From assembly GCA_009746045.1 (NCBI GenBank), contig RPFO01000154.1, positions 1,217,167 to 1,281,166 of the forward strand: 64,000 bases of DNA, read 5' to 3'. The position numbers and the translations under genes are program-made. The notes under the pieces were generated by a model. The model was not told the origin of the DNA. It ran no database searches and saw only the letters and a program-made list of their open reading frames with translations. The stretch is from Mesostigma viride (taxonomy: Eukaryota > Streptophyta > Mesostigmatophyceae > Mesostigmatales > Mesostigmataceae). This document shows, one piece after another, positions 10,510 through 22,341 of the stretch. Position 1 is the stretch's first letter. Every line of letters starts with the position of its first letter.

Positions 10510-11905
10510 GGACACCTTTTTCAGCGGGGAAAGTGCCCCCGGGCTTCCGGGGCAAATTCAGCAAGCGCTGCGGAACTTAGATACTAAAATTTCGTTTTTG
10601 GTTCGTACCGTACAGCCAATCATTTTGCGCCCGGATCAAATTGTGATCTGGGCACTGAACACAAAAATTTCAGCGGAACGTACGAAAAACCAACGCAACT
10701 ACAGAAAATTTTCAGTGACGAAACTGTAGTACCGTGTACCAAGCAAAGTGTAGTAGGACTTCGCTAAAATCACGTTCGGAATTTTTCCCCGCAAGATTCC
10801 CCCGCAAGATTCCCCCGCACGATTCCCCCCGCTAGGTTCAGGCTCCAGTCGATGCTCGCCAAATGGCGCAAAAAAAGAAACATATGTTAAAATCAACGGT
10901 GCAAATCCTCGTTACCGCTCGGGTAACATTCTCACTCATTTCGCGTCTCCTACGAACCGTATTGTAGTGTTGTTATGGGTAATGTTAAGATCGAGGTAAT
11001 TGCAATGAGTATCCTCCGACGTGAGCTTTAATGTGAGGGACGCTTGCGGGTAGATGCCAGGCAGACCAGCGGTGATATACAAATGGGTTGCGAAATCAGG
11101 GTTGTCGAAAGCGATGACATCATCAATGTATCGACATGTATGGATAAAACGCCTGATGAGAACATCATCGTTTGAGGCAATGAGATTCTCCTTGAGGCAT
11201 GATTGTATTCAAGTAATACAACTTTATTATGTCCTATGTATGTGAAAGTGCATTTATTAAGCAATATTGAGGTAATTATTTAGTGAGACAATCATGTTAT
11301 GATTGTCATCATGGCATGAATAATGTTGTCCCACTCACACTACATTTCGCCACCGCGGAAACCCAATTTATGCGAGAATGTGGTTCCGTCAATACGGCGG
11401 GGGTTACAAATTCAATTTCGAAGTTCGGCACCGTCGGATACCAGTAAAGCAACACTTGTTATCTAGAATCGCGCCATTTGGCATCAATTGGCCAGTTCTG
11501 AAAATTTGATGAAATCTCTAGTCCTTGGTCGAAGATTTCCCTCCGATTCCGATGACGAAATTTGAGTACGAATTTCTTAGTACAGTCCACCGTTTTGTTC
11601 AGTTCAGTATATTCCCACGCCGCTTGCTGACCTGACGGAGGCCGAATTCGTACTGAACACTAGCGCAAGTGCGCTCGATACTAAAAATTGCTACTTCCGA
11701 GATGTCTGACGGAATTTCTGCTAGGTCCATGCTTTGGTACTGGACGGATGCTGATATTCACTGTGGCTCTGTCCGAACGAGGAAAATTGTCAGAAATCTA
11801 CTCTCGATACGAACGTAACGAAATTTCCAAGTATCTGACGCTCGGAGACCTGCCACCGTTTTCCCCTACTTGACCGACCCACATTCCCCGCTAAAAAAGG
11901 TGTCC
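10510..11905. repeat. Diverged long inverted repeat arms
   Basis: GGACACCTTTTTCAGCGGGG at 10510-10529 is inverted at 11886-11905 with one mismatch. Homology continues inward for about 110 bases at lower identity, for example GATACT followed by AAATTTCGTT and GTTCGTA in both arms. A 14-bp tandem array of CCCCGCAAGATTCC lies at about 10785-10830. The pair encloses the YIDD fragment. It may be one TIR element that captured RT sequence, or two MITE copies in opposite orientation. Confidence 0.55.
10936..11205 (-). pseudogene. Reverse transcriptase catalytic-core fragment (YIDD)
   Basis: A minus-strand frame ending with TGA at 10936-10938 reads FIHTCRYIDDVIAFDNPDF, then GIYPQASLTLKLTSE and YLDLNITH. 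YIDD is the metal-binding RT motif; the IYP-x-L-x-L and YLDL-x-I motifs follow it in Penelope-like and related non-LTR enzymes. A TGA lies upstream at about 11208, and the fingers region was not found. The fragment and the piece at 10131-10493 probably derive from one element, broken by the DNA at 10494-10935. Confidence 0.65.
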
Positions 11906-12122
11906 TAGGCGGCGAAATGTAGCGCACAGTTATGGCAATAATTAGCTGAGCACCTAGAATTAGTGGGTACCGCACACCATGGGGGGTTCCCACACATCAG
12001 ATCAGGGGGGGGAAGAGCGTGGATTTTTGCCACGTGTTTTTCCCTGAAAGTACTTTCCAGATCCTCAAGGTCAGATCGGTTTCAGATTCCCCTCGGTGAG
12101 ATCTGTCGATTGCGCTACTTAA

Positions 12123-13811
12123 CCCCTAAATGGTCTTGCTGCCGATTTTCCGCCAAAAATCGAGTTCCAGCCGATGCATCGGCCCCTTCTCGGGGGACCA
12201 GATGCCGCGAAATCTATTGAGAATTAGGAAAAGTTTAGCTGAGAAGATCGAAAGTTTATAAAATTCTTCACAGCATGGTACTAGGGTTTGCATACTTTTG
12301 ACAAAGTTATAGAGGTGTTCTGGCCGGTCAAAGTACAAGGGGTCAGGGTACTTTTTCACGTACAACGTGCATTCCGGAAAACGACGACCTGGCCATGGCG
12401 GCTTGCGCCCACGCATGGCATTTACGTTTGCGTTCGAATTTTCTGTCCAAACTTAGGAAATTGATTTTATACGTCCTAAAGATCATACAGGCCAATTTTT
12501 GGTTCGCGGGAATGCCATTTGATAGGTGTCGGCAGCGTTCTTGCTGGAAATAACTGCGATCAGGCCGGACGATAGAAACGTTGACAGCAATACCTTTCCG
12601 GCGTATTTTAAAGGATACATTGGTTTCTTTGTACTTTTTATGATACATAGTAGTCGTAAACGTGCAAGGGTGGCCAGAAATCGCCGGATCCAGCGACCAT
12701 GCTGCACAACTTTGGTGTGCCGAAATGCGCCATTTTGCGGCCACCGCCTGGGCCAAGGTAACGCCATCCATGCCTGGTAAAGCTTAATCATCGTTTTCCT
12801 ATCGATGTTTGACGTTTATATATACGTTCTAGCTTGTGTAGCACATTCTTTTTTCATTATTCATGCTCTTTCTTGACCCTGGCCTGGCCCCTTTCTAAAA
12901 CATCCTTCTTAGATGCTTCCCTCAGTCAGTTGACCTGCCACAGGGTGATGGTGATAAGTTTTAGAGGCTGTATGGGTTTGAATACCTCCATATATGTTTG
13001 TTATACATTTCCCATACACATATTGCATGAGTGTGAGGCAGTTGGCTGGTCTCTGTGGCATCATCAAGCACGTAACTGGTGAGTAAAAGCTTCCCATTGA
13101 CAGCATCTGCCACCAGGTGTGCTGGCCATCACCTGGCAAGCTATAGCAGCTTAGGCCTAGTTTATCCTTGCTAGGGCAGGCTGAAATAGGCTCAACATCA
13201 CTAGTTTGTTGGTGGCTGCCTCCTAGAATGCATGCCTTGCGTAGGGTATCCGTACCACGTTACCTACGTGCATGGACAAGGTGGCACCTGCACATAGGTG
13301 CCATGTAAGGGCAGTGTGATGATGCAGTTATGTTTCCCCATCATTGTGGAAGGGAAATGTATTGTTTGGCATGGTTCGTGGCCATATTAGTAGGTAGTAT
13401 GCCCACCCCTACCCCCTTGGTTGCTTTTTACCAACGGTACCCCTATGGGCTGTACTGAGTGTAACTGCTGGTATACCCACCCAAATGATGACCCCAATGG
13501 CTCAAACTGTTCAGGAACTAATTTTTTATCATCCCTGAAGTGGTAGGTGCCTAGGTCTTATAACATAATTCAAAATGCACATTCTACCAAAAATGAAAAC
13601 GCGCGTCATGACCCCCCTGACTTTGACGGCAGTTATATATGGCCTACCCTGCATATATGTGAGGTTGTGATATACCAACCCGAAGGGCAACTCATGGACA
13701 TGCTTGGCCCCCAAGGACAGCCATTGGATATGGGTAGGTTGGATGGCATCTGGTTTGCAAAATTGTGAAGATCCAGCCGATTTATCGGCAGGATCTCAGA
13801 CCATTTAGGGG
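12123..13811. mobile_element. piggyBac-like TTAA-flanked element, copy 1
   Basis: TTAA at 12119-12122 and 13812-13815 flanks inverted ends CCCCTAAATGGTCT; a second inverted match, CTGCCGAT, lies just inside. TTAA target sites and C-rich TIR starts are the hallmark of piggyBac. The interior, from about 12330 to at least 12790, is clearly homologous to 18590-19090 inside the second TTAA element. On the minus strand both copies share fragments such as GRKPPWPGR, VKKYP and LYFDR, but stops interrupt every frame. No transposase could be named. Confidence 0.7.
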
Positions 13812-13889
13812 TTAAAGTTTGATTCGGGGTTGATCTACATGACCGGGTCTACTCTAGGTAGACCGGTCCGCCGCCAACTGTTTCAGCTG

Positions 13890-14528
13890 GTAATTCCCCC
13901 GATACAGGTCTGGGTTTCGTGCGGCGTGGGCAACAACATCAACAACCTCCGCCGTAGAGGTTCAACGGGCAAGTTGCAAACACGCACGTTACTTGATATC
14001 CGAAGGCAAAATGAAAAAAGTTAAAACGTTAGCCTCCGACAATCTGGAGCGTCCGATGATGGATCCAACGGCCGCGATAAACCCGCTAAGTTATCTACCT
14101 ACATAATTAGAAGACCATAATTAATTTTTTATCCCAGGATTATCCCAATGAAAATGGGCTCCGCCCCTGCTCCGCCAGATAATCCCAAAATCCCACGCCA
14201 CTGACGCCAGAATCAGAGACAGGATGGATCCACCGGCATGGCCGTGACAAGGAAATCGTCGTAATTATGATCACACTAATCGAAAGAGGGATAATTATGG
14301 GAATGGCTGCATTCCTCTTGCTTTGTTAAGGTTGTATCACTGGTAAGTACATGATTGACAGCCCATCAATGCGTAGATGTGCGCAGCGAGTGCACAGTGG
14401 TGCTACCGATACATTATCCTAGCATTGCAATGTTAGGTTCACTGATTTTGCCGAGACGGAATATTATGTAAGACGACTTTCGGAAATTTACCGATACGTC
14501 GACATCCCCCGCGGACATTGCAGAATCC
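13890..14528. other. Intergenic DNA upstream of the TTL-like gene
   Basis: No coding frame. It contains AAAATGGGCTCCGCC (about 14153), related to about 7204. No promoter motif is distinctive enough to call. Confidence 0.4.
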
Positions 14529-16392
14529 ATGGTGTTTCTGCCCGCAAATTGCAAGGAGAAAATGTATTTTTCGTGGTGTCATCCCGGCCGTCCTATCTTC
14601 GTGATCGGTATTTTGGCGACCCTCTTCCTTTCTGCAATGTCTGGGGAATGCCTGGCGAGAGATTGGGACTCACAGCATGCGATGGTGGACGCGGTCAGGG
14701 CCTTTTGCCGGTGTGCTGACAACCTGCCCTCTCACAACATCCCGCCAGAACAGCTTTACAAATAGGAGTTGCATGCTACCGACAATCCCTTCGAAAAACT
14801 TATCGGCGGCATGGTGACCTCCCTCGGAATTCGAAGTGCATCGCAAGTTCGGAAGTTTTGCCGGGAAGAATCTGCCCGACTGTCGACCATATCTGGGGGC
14901 TCGGAGGGCAACTGCACCGGTCTGTTCCATATTCAAACCATTCATAATAAAGCTCTTCGAAGCGCCGTCTCTCTAGAGCTGTGCCGGCGAGGCTGGGTCT
15001 ACTGGGACATGCGAAGACCACGCCCCGATAGCATACCTGGGATTGCGGAGTGTGCCGACACGGTTCCGACATTGCTATATAGTCGTTTCGAGGTTCCCTA
15101 CGACCCCGAGCGGGGCTTGCGGGGCCATATCTTTGACATCTATAATTCGCTTCCTGTTAATATAAAGTTGACCGACAAGGGGAACTTGTACAGCAACATG
15201 GTGCAGCGAGCCGCGGGCGTCTCCCCCCAATGCCTGGATTCCGTGTCCGCGGTCCTTCCAAGGACATTTCGGTTGTACGATGCGGAAGAATGCAAGCAGT
15301 TCTTCTCGTCAGAATTAATGAAAGGCGAACCGCGGCGTGACGAAAGGACACATGGGGATCCCGGTCCCAGCACGCGAGACCTTTCCACGGTCGAGGGCCA
15401 TTCATGCCCCTCAGTGGTGGAGGATGTTTCCATGTCTGCAGACATGCAGGCAGTGTGCCAAGATGCCGCGAACGAGACCTGGTGGCTTGTCAAAGTCACG
15501 CAGTCCAACCAGAGCATTTGAAGGTCATGGCATCGTCGTCCCGTCCCTGTACTTCAAACACCTCGAGTCGCCCGGCCCAGCATCCCCATGCATGAGCGGC
15601 GTATGCCAGAACGACAAAGTTGGTTCAGAAGGTCTCGCAGGACGGGACGGGAAGGTGACCCAGAATCGCCTGAGTGCGTACGGCCCCTTTGGCGAGCTCT
15701 GCAAACAGGTCGCTGCCGAGGGCAAGGTGCGGGAGATTGTGACCGAGTACATCCGACCGCCGTTGTTGGTGGAGGGGCGCAAGTTCCACCTGCGCGTATA
15801 CGTAGGGGTCGTCAGTTTCGAGCCGCTGACTGTGTTTTTCCACCCTGGCTATGTAAAGTTTGGCCAGCGGGCGTATGATGACTCTGCCGAGAACGCCTCG
15901 GACCCGTATCGCCACTTCACAAACATCCCCAACCCGTTATCATACGAGGCGAACGTCCTGTGGGCGTATGACGAGCTCGATTGGTACTTGTCTGCGGTGG
16001 CCCGCCGGGTGGCCCCGGGGTATGTGAACGCCACCCTCATGCCGTTGTTGAAGCGGGTGGCCGTGTTTTCGATGCGGCTCCTCCATGCGGTCGTCCCTGC
16101 GGGGCATGAGGGCCGCTTCTACCACGAATACTCGCTTGACTTTTTCCTGGATGACCTGCTCCGGGTCTACCTTTTGGAAATTAATGCAAGAACGGGCACC
16201 CAGCTGGTCGACATGGCTTTCTTCAAGGCCTTCATAAACGCCGTGGAAGACCTGCGAATTGCAATGGAGAGGGGTGTGTGGCCAAGCGAGGTAAATGGAG
16301 GCGCGACGTTGCCAGAGGGGATGGACGTTGGACCGATGGAACTAATCATTTTAAAGGACTGGGACTCAGGAACGCTAGAGGGCTGTGACTGA
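14529..16392 (+). pseudogene. Tubulin-tyrosine-ligase-like protein, intronless, disrupted
   Basis: The frame from ATG 14529 begins with a hydrophobic segment (PIFVIGILATLFLSAMSGEC) like a signal peptide or anchor. It meets an in-frame TAG at 14763-14765, then stays open from 14769 to 15521. It carries LPRTFRLYD and ETWWLVK, matching the 'lP-x-TF-x-L' and 'W-x-vK' steps of TTL ATP-grasp domains. At about 15508-15520 the reading frame shifts by one base. The new frame continues EGHGIVV (ATP-grasp G-x-GI loop), FHLRVYVGVVSFEPL, YHEYSLDFFLDD and YLLEINARTG (metal-ligand E-x-N) to TGA 16390-16392. TTL proteins ligate amino acids to tubulin or other acceptors. The lack of introns, the stop and the frameshift suggest a decayed retrocopy or a transferred gene; a sequencing error could explain one lesion. 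Confidence 0.72.
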
Positions 16393-16899
16393 TCACAGGT
16401 AGTCTTCTTTGAATAGAAACAACAATTAATCAAATCAAATTGCTACGTCACAGGGTACTATCCACCGTTCACTCTTTTTTTTTTTTTTTTGCAAGCGATC
16501 GCGTCAGATTAATTAATTAATTGAAATTAGCGCGCGACTGTGTCACGTGGGTGCCATTAATTAATACAGAGTACACTGTCCGCATTGGTAATTTTAATTC
16601 GGTTCAGCCGAAAGGCTCTTTATAAAATTAGACAATAGCGTTTTATTGGTTGCAAGTGCTACTGTGCCCGTCTAATTTTATATAATTATTAGTTTGTTTG
16701 TTTGGTTAACGAACAACCGTTGAACTGGCTGCGCAATTCAATAATGCTTTGTTTGTTTTGTATCACCTAGCCGTCTGCAATGCTGTTACCGCCAGTAAAA
16801 GCACATTTGTCAGCCAAAAATTACATATCTCTTTGTTTTTTACCGCCAAAGAAGCGCTTTTGGCAGTCAAAGGATACTTATCAGGGAGACTCTGGGCTC
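16393..16899. other. AT-rich spacer with TIR-like end
   Basis: It contains a poly-T run (about 16478-16491), TTAATTAATTAATT at about 16510, and ACACTGTCCGCATTGGTA at 16573. The last is related to the TIR at 8077 and, inverted, to 22958-22984. Several TTTGTTTGTTTG stretches lie at 16690-16760. No gene is supported. Confidence 0.4.
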
Positions 16900-17607
16900 A
16901 CCAACTCACCGCCGCCCCTCTATCTCCTAGACGGCTCTCGAGTCCTGTATCGGGACCGCGTTAAGCTGCTGGGCAGCCTGCTCCCCAGCTGCGAGGTTGA
17001 TGTGGACCATCGCATCTCCCTCGCCTGGCACGCTTTACGCCAGTACCGGGCCCTGTGGCGCAAGCCCCTGGGCAAGATCGAGAAACAGGACCTGTTCAAG
17101 GTCCTCGTGCTTCCTGTTCTCACGTATGGAGCCGAGACGTGGACCCTCACCGCCGACCTGGCCCGCAAGCTGGACGGCGCGGTCACCAGCATGCTGCGTT
17201 CCATTTTCAGAGTAGGATATGCTGCTCATGTCCGCAATGAGGACCTGTACCAGGGCATGCCCTATATCACCAGCACCATTAAGCAACGACGCCTGCAGCT
17301 AGTAGGGCACCTAGCTCGCACCAACCAGGTAGACACCTCACGTGGCCCCCCCACAGGACTGCGACCAGCCCAGCCTGGCCGGCACCTCCTGACGGCTGAC
17401 GTGGGCTGGGCCCAGTGATGTTACGGACGCCGCAAGGCCCGCACCTTCAAAGAACAGCTAGTAGAGGACATGGGGGGCCTAGGCCTCTCCGTGATTTGGA
17501 AGAAGATGATGGACAAGGCCAAGTGGGCCCAGGTCATAGAGGACAACGAGCCCCCCCCAGTGGGGAAGCGCCCGCGTGTGCAATCCCATGGGAGGCACGC
17601 CAGATAG
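16900..17607 (+). pseudogene. LINE reverse transcriptase C-terminal end
   Basis: The frame reads VKLLGSLLPSCEVDVDHRIS, AWHALRQYRALWRK, LFKVLVLPVLTYGAETWTLT, LRSIFRV and IKQRRLQLVGHLAR. This is the classic region after the RT catalytic core in non-LTR retrotransposons (YLG, W, LLYGaEtW, LR-x-I, RRL-x-x-GHL-x-R). A TGA at 17416-17418 interrupts it, but the same frame continues RRKARTFKEQLVEDM and KWAQVIED to TAG 17605. The RT catalytic core and endonuclease are missing, so this is a 5'-truncated dead copy. The 3' sequence runs to a hairpin near 17745-17765 and a GAATT-repeat tail. Confidence 0.85.
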
Positions 17608-18372
17608 CTCCCCTAGGGCAGCGTGCGGCTGCCTAGACAGATGTTGTAGTTAGAATATGCTGTTAGATAGATGTAGTATTTAGCCAATGTAGATAGATTA
17701 GACCGGTAGGACTGTTTGCACCCATCCATCCATCCATCGGGGTTAATGCTCCGTGACTCCCCAACGGGAATCGGAATTGAATTGAATTGAATTGTAACAT
17801 AACTCCGTTGGGAGTATATGTAGCACATAGCCCTTGAGAGGGGGCGTATGGCCTATCATACATCCTAAGCTACTTCCTGCAAGGGTGGCGGGGATGTAAA
17901 GGCTCTAGTAGGTGCACCAGGGCACTTGCATCCCCATGATCTTCAAGCTATGCCCAGCGAAGGGGGAGCCTGTCATGGGGGGGAAGATCAGCATAGCTAT
18001 ACAAAGAAGCTAGGGCATGGCGTCTCAGCAGAGAGTTATTCCCTGCATAGGCACAACAGAACTAAATAAAGCTAGGCATCATCTGGGGTGTGGCTCATCA
18101 TAGGCACACATTACATGATTAAGTAAAGCGCGTGGCTTAGCTGGGCCCAACGGGAGCACGAGTCTAATTAATTAATTAATCAGGGAGACATCCAGCGCAG
18201 GCCAGAAATCGGGAGAATCCGGACAATTAATTAGGAACAGAACTCCGTTGGGAGTATCTGTAGCACATAACCCAGAGAGGGGGCATTAAAATAAATTAAA
18301 TTAAATTATAACATGCCTCCGTTGGGAGATCATGTCATCAGAGGGGGCATTAATTAATTAATTAATTAATTA
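17608..18372. repeat. LINE 3' tail and nested tail-only copies
   Basis: After the RT stop come a CATC run (about 17726), CTCCGTGACTCCCCAACGGG (about 17748) and a (GAATT)n tail at about 17774-17793. Directly abutting in inverse orientation is ACTCCGTTGGGAG (about 17801), the 3' hairpin of related copies. Further hairpins lie at about 18241 and 18321, each next to TTAA or ATTTA microsatellite. A 45-base piece of the dispersed repeat (GACATCCAGCGCAGGC) sits at 18183. Confidence 0.7.
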
Positions 18373-18377
18373 ATTAA

Positions 18378-20098
18378 CTCGTCGTCTGTCCCACTACCTC
18401 TGGAGAGGACTGAGTTTTTCTCAGTCCTCTCCTGAGGACCGAGTTTTGAGGTTCTGTACAAAATTCGTCCCGGTCAGAATGTTTGACAAAAAAATTCTCT
18501 CAAAATTTATTCAAATACTACGTGAAAAGATCTTTCTTGGACATATTTTTGGGATTTTTTTGGATTTGGTATGAGCGGCTAAATGTACGGTCAAAGTACA
18601 GGTGGTAAGGGTACTTTTCCACGTGAAACGCGAGTTCCGGAAATGCACGACCTAGCCATGGCGGCTCGCGCCCATGCATGCAGTTTACGTTTGCGGACGA
18701 GTTAGCTGTCCAAACTCAGGAAATAGATTTTATATGTCCTATAAATGATAAAGCCTAATTTTTAGCTCGCGGGGATGCGATTTACCCGGTGTCGGCCCTG
18801 TTCTTGCTGGAAAAAACTGCGATAAGGCAGGTCGACGGAATTGATGACTGCGCTCGCTTTCCGGCCCAATTTCAATGGCTGATGGGTTTCTTTCTACATT
18901 TTAACATGTATTGTATTAGAATAAATTGAGTGACAGTATAGATTTGATGATTTCGACCACTCTGTCACGTCATGGTCTATGTGCCGCAAAGTGCCACTTT
19001 TGCGGGCACCGCCTGGGCCAAGGTAACGCCAGCCGTGCCAGGTAAAGCCGGATAATCGTTGCCTCTTCGTTTCTTGATGTTCTTACATAAGTTTAAGCTT
19101 GCCAGGCGTTGTCAGGTTCAAGTCTTGATGCTCTTTCTTGACCGTTGCCTGCCCCTCTCTAAACCCCCTTTTCAGATGATGTTAGCAGGCATTTGCCTTG
19201 ACCCAGTGTAGTTGTGCAGGGTTTTAGGAGCTGTGCAGGTTTATACACCTTCATAGATGTTAGTTATTCTTTTGCTACGTTCATACTGCATGATTGTGTG
19301 GCCACGGGCTGCGTCAAGGGTGCTTTCAAGCTTATTATACGGGTGAGTGAAAAGTCTTGGTGACAAACCACTGCCATCATGTGCCAGCAACTATGTTGGC
19401 CACATCATGGCAAGGCAAAACAGTTATAGTCATCTCTATTGTTGTTAGAAACAATGGAAAGATGCTAACCTACCCATTATATTGGTGGTTGACACTTATA
19501 ACATAACCCTTTGTTGGTAGGTATCCAAGCCCATTCCCTACGTGAATGCATAGGCTCTCACTACATGATAAGGTATGATACAACTGCAGTATGATGATGC
19601 AGGTGTGTTGTCCTGTTACGCTTGAAGGGAAATGAGGTGATTGGGATGGTTGGTGGCCATGGTGGTGTGTAGTATGACCGCACTTACATGCTAGCAAAGT
19701 TAGCAAAAGCCCCATTCCTCTCCTGAGGACTAGGAGTTTTTTCATTGTTTCAGGCAGTGGCAGTGGCCAAATTGAGCCCAGTTTTTTGCCACGTTTCAAG
19801 AACTATATTGTTTACATGCCTATATTTTTCTAACGTGCACCATGATTTGATTAAATTTTCCCCACTCGCTCTTATCCCGAAAAATGCAAATTCGCCGAGG
19901 GTGTCATATGTCCGAGTAATTTCCAGGTGTTTGGGTCAAGTTTTCACTAACGCAGTATTTTTTCCAGCAAAATGACATCAAATACACCCTCGATCCACAT
20001 CAAAACATTTGGGATGGACCCCCCACCTAGTCGCTACACGCGGTTGAAAAAGGTCAACTCAGTCCTCTTTTGAGGACTGAGTTGGGACAGACGACGAG
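18378..20098. mobile_element. piggyBac-like TTAA-flanked element, copy 2
   Basis: The ends CTCGTCGTCTGTCCCA (18378) and its inverse (to 20098) abut TTAA on both sides, within longer TTAATT runs. A second inverted motif, CTCAGTCCTC, is repeated near both ends. The core from about 18590 to 19090 is collinear with 12330-12790, yet the TIRs are unrelated to those of copy 1. The length (1,721 bp) is similar to copy 1 (1,689 bp). Stops interrupt all frames, so both are non-autonomous. Confidence 0.7.
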
Positions 20099-22310
20099 TT
20101 AATTAATTAATTAATTAATTAATTAATTAATTAATTAGGAACATCACTCCGTTGGGAGTCCATGTAGCACATATCCCTGAGAAGGGGCATATGGCTTTTA
20201 ATACATCCTAGGCTACTTCATGCAAGGGTGGGAATGTAAGCTACCCTTGCTCTAGGTGCACCAGGGCACCGGCACCACCATGCTGTCTCAGGTTCAACCC
20301 GCCTAAGGGGGGGATCCTGGCACGGGGGAGGAAGATCATCATGGCTATACAAGGGCTAGGGCATGGCAGAGGGGGCATATGAGCCTATAATACATTCTAA
20401 GCTACTTCCTGCAGGGGTGGGAATGTAAACGACCCTTGCTCTAGGTGCCCCAGGACACCTGCAGCCCCATGATCTATCAAGCTATGCCCAGCTAAGGGGG
20501 AGCCTGTCATGGGGGGGAAGATCAGCATAGCTATGCAGGAGCTAGCTAGGGCATGGCTTCTCAGCAGAGAGTGACTCCCTGCATGGGCACTGCATAATTA
20601 AATAAAGCTAGGCATCATCCGGGGTGTGGCTCATCATCATCAGTAGGCACACATGTACATGACTAAAAATGCTAGGCCTCAGCTGGTATATAGTGCCTGT
20701 AGTAGGCGGGCATGTACAAGGCCACCACGGTCTAACTATTCTACACTACTGCTGCTGTATTCCCCTAGGCTGGTGCGTCTGGAGTCGCTGCCCAGGGCCG
20801 CAGTGGTCGAGGGGGGCGCCTGCCAGGGCTTGTGGCCGACGTAGATGGTCGCCCCCTTCCAGTACACCGGCTGGCCCGCCTTGGTCTGCCGGCCGGAGCT
20901 GGAGGTAGGTCGGCCATAGCTCCCGTCGCCGTTGTTGCTGCGCCAGGGTCAAGTCGTCGTCAAGGGTGAAGTGAGTCTTCTCGAGCCGCTTGCGGCATCC
21001 GTGAGAAACGAAATCTTGTCCGCTGGGCTCTCAAAGATGAGAAGAAGCGGAGGCGCCCCTGCCTTACCCCGCGCGCGGGGGAGGCGGTGGGCGGTCAGCT
21101 TAATCTCACCTAGGAGGCCCATGCGATCAAGGATTTTGCTCTCAAATGCACGTGCACTGAGCTTCTCGGAATTCTCACCTGAAGTCCTCCATGTCAAAGT
21201 TCTTGAGTATGGCGTTGAGGCTGCGCTTGGTGAGCTCGGCCTCCTTGCGGAGGTCAAGCGTCTGCCGCTGGAGCTGGGCTGCGACGGCGGAGGTGGTGGA
21301 GGTGGTGCACATGTTGTCCGCCCAGGTCGTGATGGGCCGGAGGAGCATCGCCGGGCAGGCCAGCAGGGGCTGGCTTGGCGGTAATGTCCTTCACTGCCTG
21401 GGCGGTGCATGAGGCCTGAGGTGTTCTGCAGGACCTCGATAGCGATGGCATTGTCCTTAAGACGCTGGTCGATGTCGCGGAGCTGGGCGGTGATGGAGTC
21501 GGTGGAGGCGGAGGGGGGGGGGTGCATGTGGAGGCGAGGACCGGTGGCGGTGCATGGCGGTGGCGTTGGTGGGGAGCTCAGCAGCCAGCGTGCGACCCAC
21601 AGCTGCCACATGCCCACATCTGCAGTTAGGGGCGTCACGTGCTGTGAGATGGCTTCTTGGAGGTACTAGAGGAGGAAGGTGGATTCGGTCAAGGGGGACG
21701 GGGCCCAAAGGTCCGCGGCTGAGCGCTGAAGGATGGAAAAGAGGGCGGCGAGCTGAAGGCGGGGGCGGTAAGGCCAGTTGGTCAGGTTCTCAGGTCGGTG
21801 AGAAAACCGGCCGTCAGGTCCGGTGCGGAGGCGATTAAGGCTTTGAAGGCGCCGGCACAGGTCGAAAATGGAGGCGTGCGACCCATAAAACACGAGCTCC
21901 AGTATCCGGATGGGTGGCATGTCGAAATAGCTGGGTCTGGCGTCGTCGAAGGTGGAAAATAACCCGTCGACGTCAAAGTCGCGCTCAGACCAGCTCGGTT
22001 CGGTTGGGCGGCTGCGTTTGGGCTCAGGCGAGGCTGAAGGCGAGGCATGAAGCCCGGGAGGTTGCTGCATGGACGACCACCAGTGCGCGACTAGTGTCAC
22101 CGCTGCCTGCCGGGCTTGTTGAGGGCGAAGATGCAGCCGGAGCTGCAGACGTATTTCATTTTTTTTTCATTGCCGAGCGCAGCCGGCCGCCAGGCTGCGT
22201 TGCGTCGAGGGGCGTTTGCTCGCCATATATATTGCGTAATAGCTTCGGAAAATTATATCAGCATGTGCGTCTTAGAAAGACGAAGCGATTGTGATATTCA
22301 CGGCTAAATT
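20099..22310 (-). mobile_element. ORF1-only LINE derivative (HAL1-like), copy A
   Basis: On the minus strand an ORF1-type coding region (22100 to about 20746) is followed by about 600 bases of non-coding repeat. The element ends in ACTCCCAACGGAG (about 20150) and a long TTAATT tail (20099-20138). No RT lies between ORF1 and the 3' end. L1-derived elements that keep ORF1 but lose ORF2 are known in mammals as HAL1. The 5' limit is uncertain; it abuts the tail of another LINE copy at about 22342. Confidence 0.6.
20746..22100 (-). pseudogene. LINE ORF1 (L1 ORF1p-like), frameshifted
   Basis: The minus-strand frame opens near 22100 (SWSERDFDVDGLF), stops around 21666, and resumes with a coiled-coil-like stretch (STDSITAQLRDIDQRLKDN). 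Next comes an RRM-like part: SKILDRMGLLGEIKLTAHRL, then PPLLLIFESPADKISFL. One frame over it continues LEKTHFTLDDDLTLAQQQ and RRRELWPTYLQLR. Coiled coil, RRM and a C-terminal domain with DDL-x-x-xxxRR-x-LWP is the layout of L1 ORF1 proteins, which coat the element RNA and act as nucleic-acid chaperones. At least two frame changes make it non-functional. Confidence 0.7.
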
Positions 22311-22341
22311 CGGTGCTCAAACGTGAAAGTTATGAGGTCCG

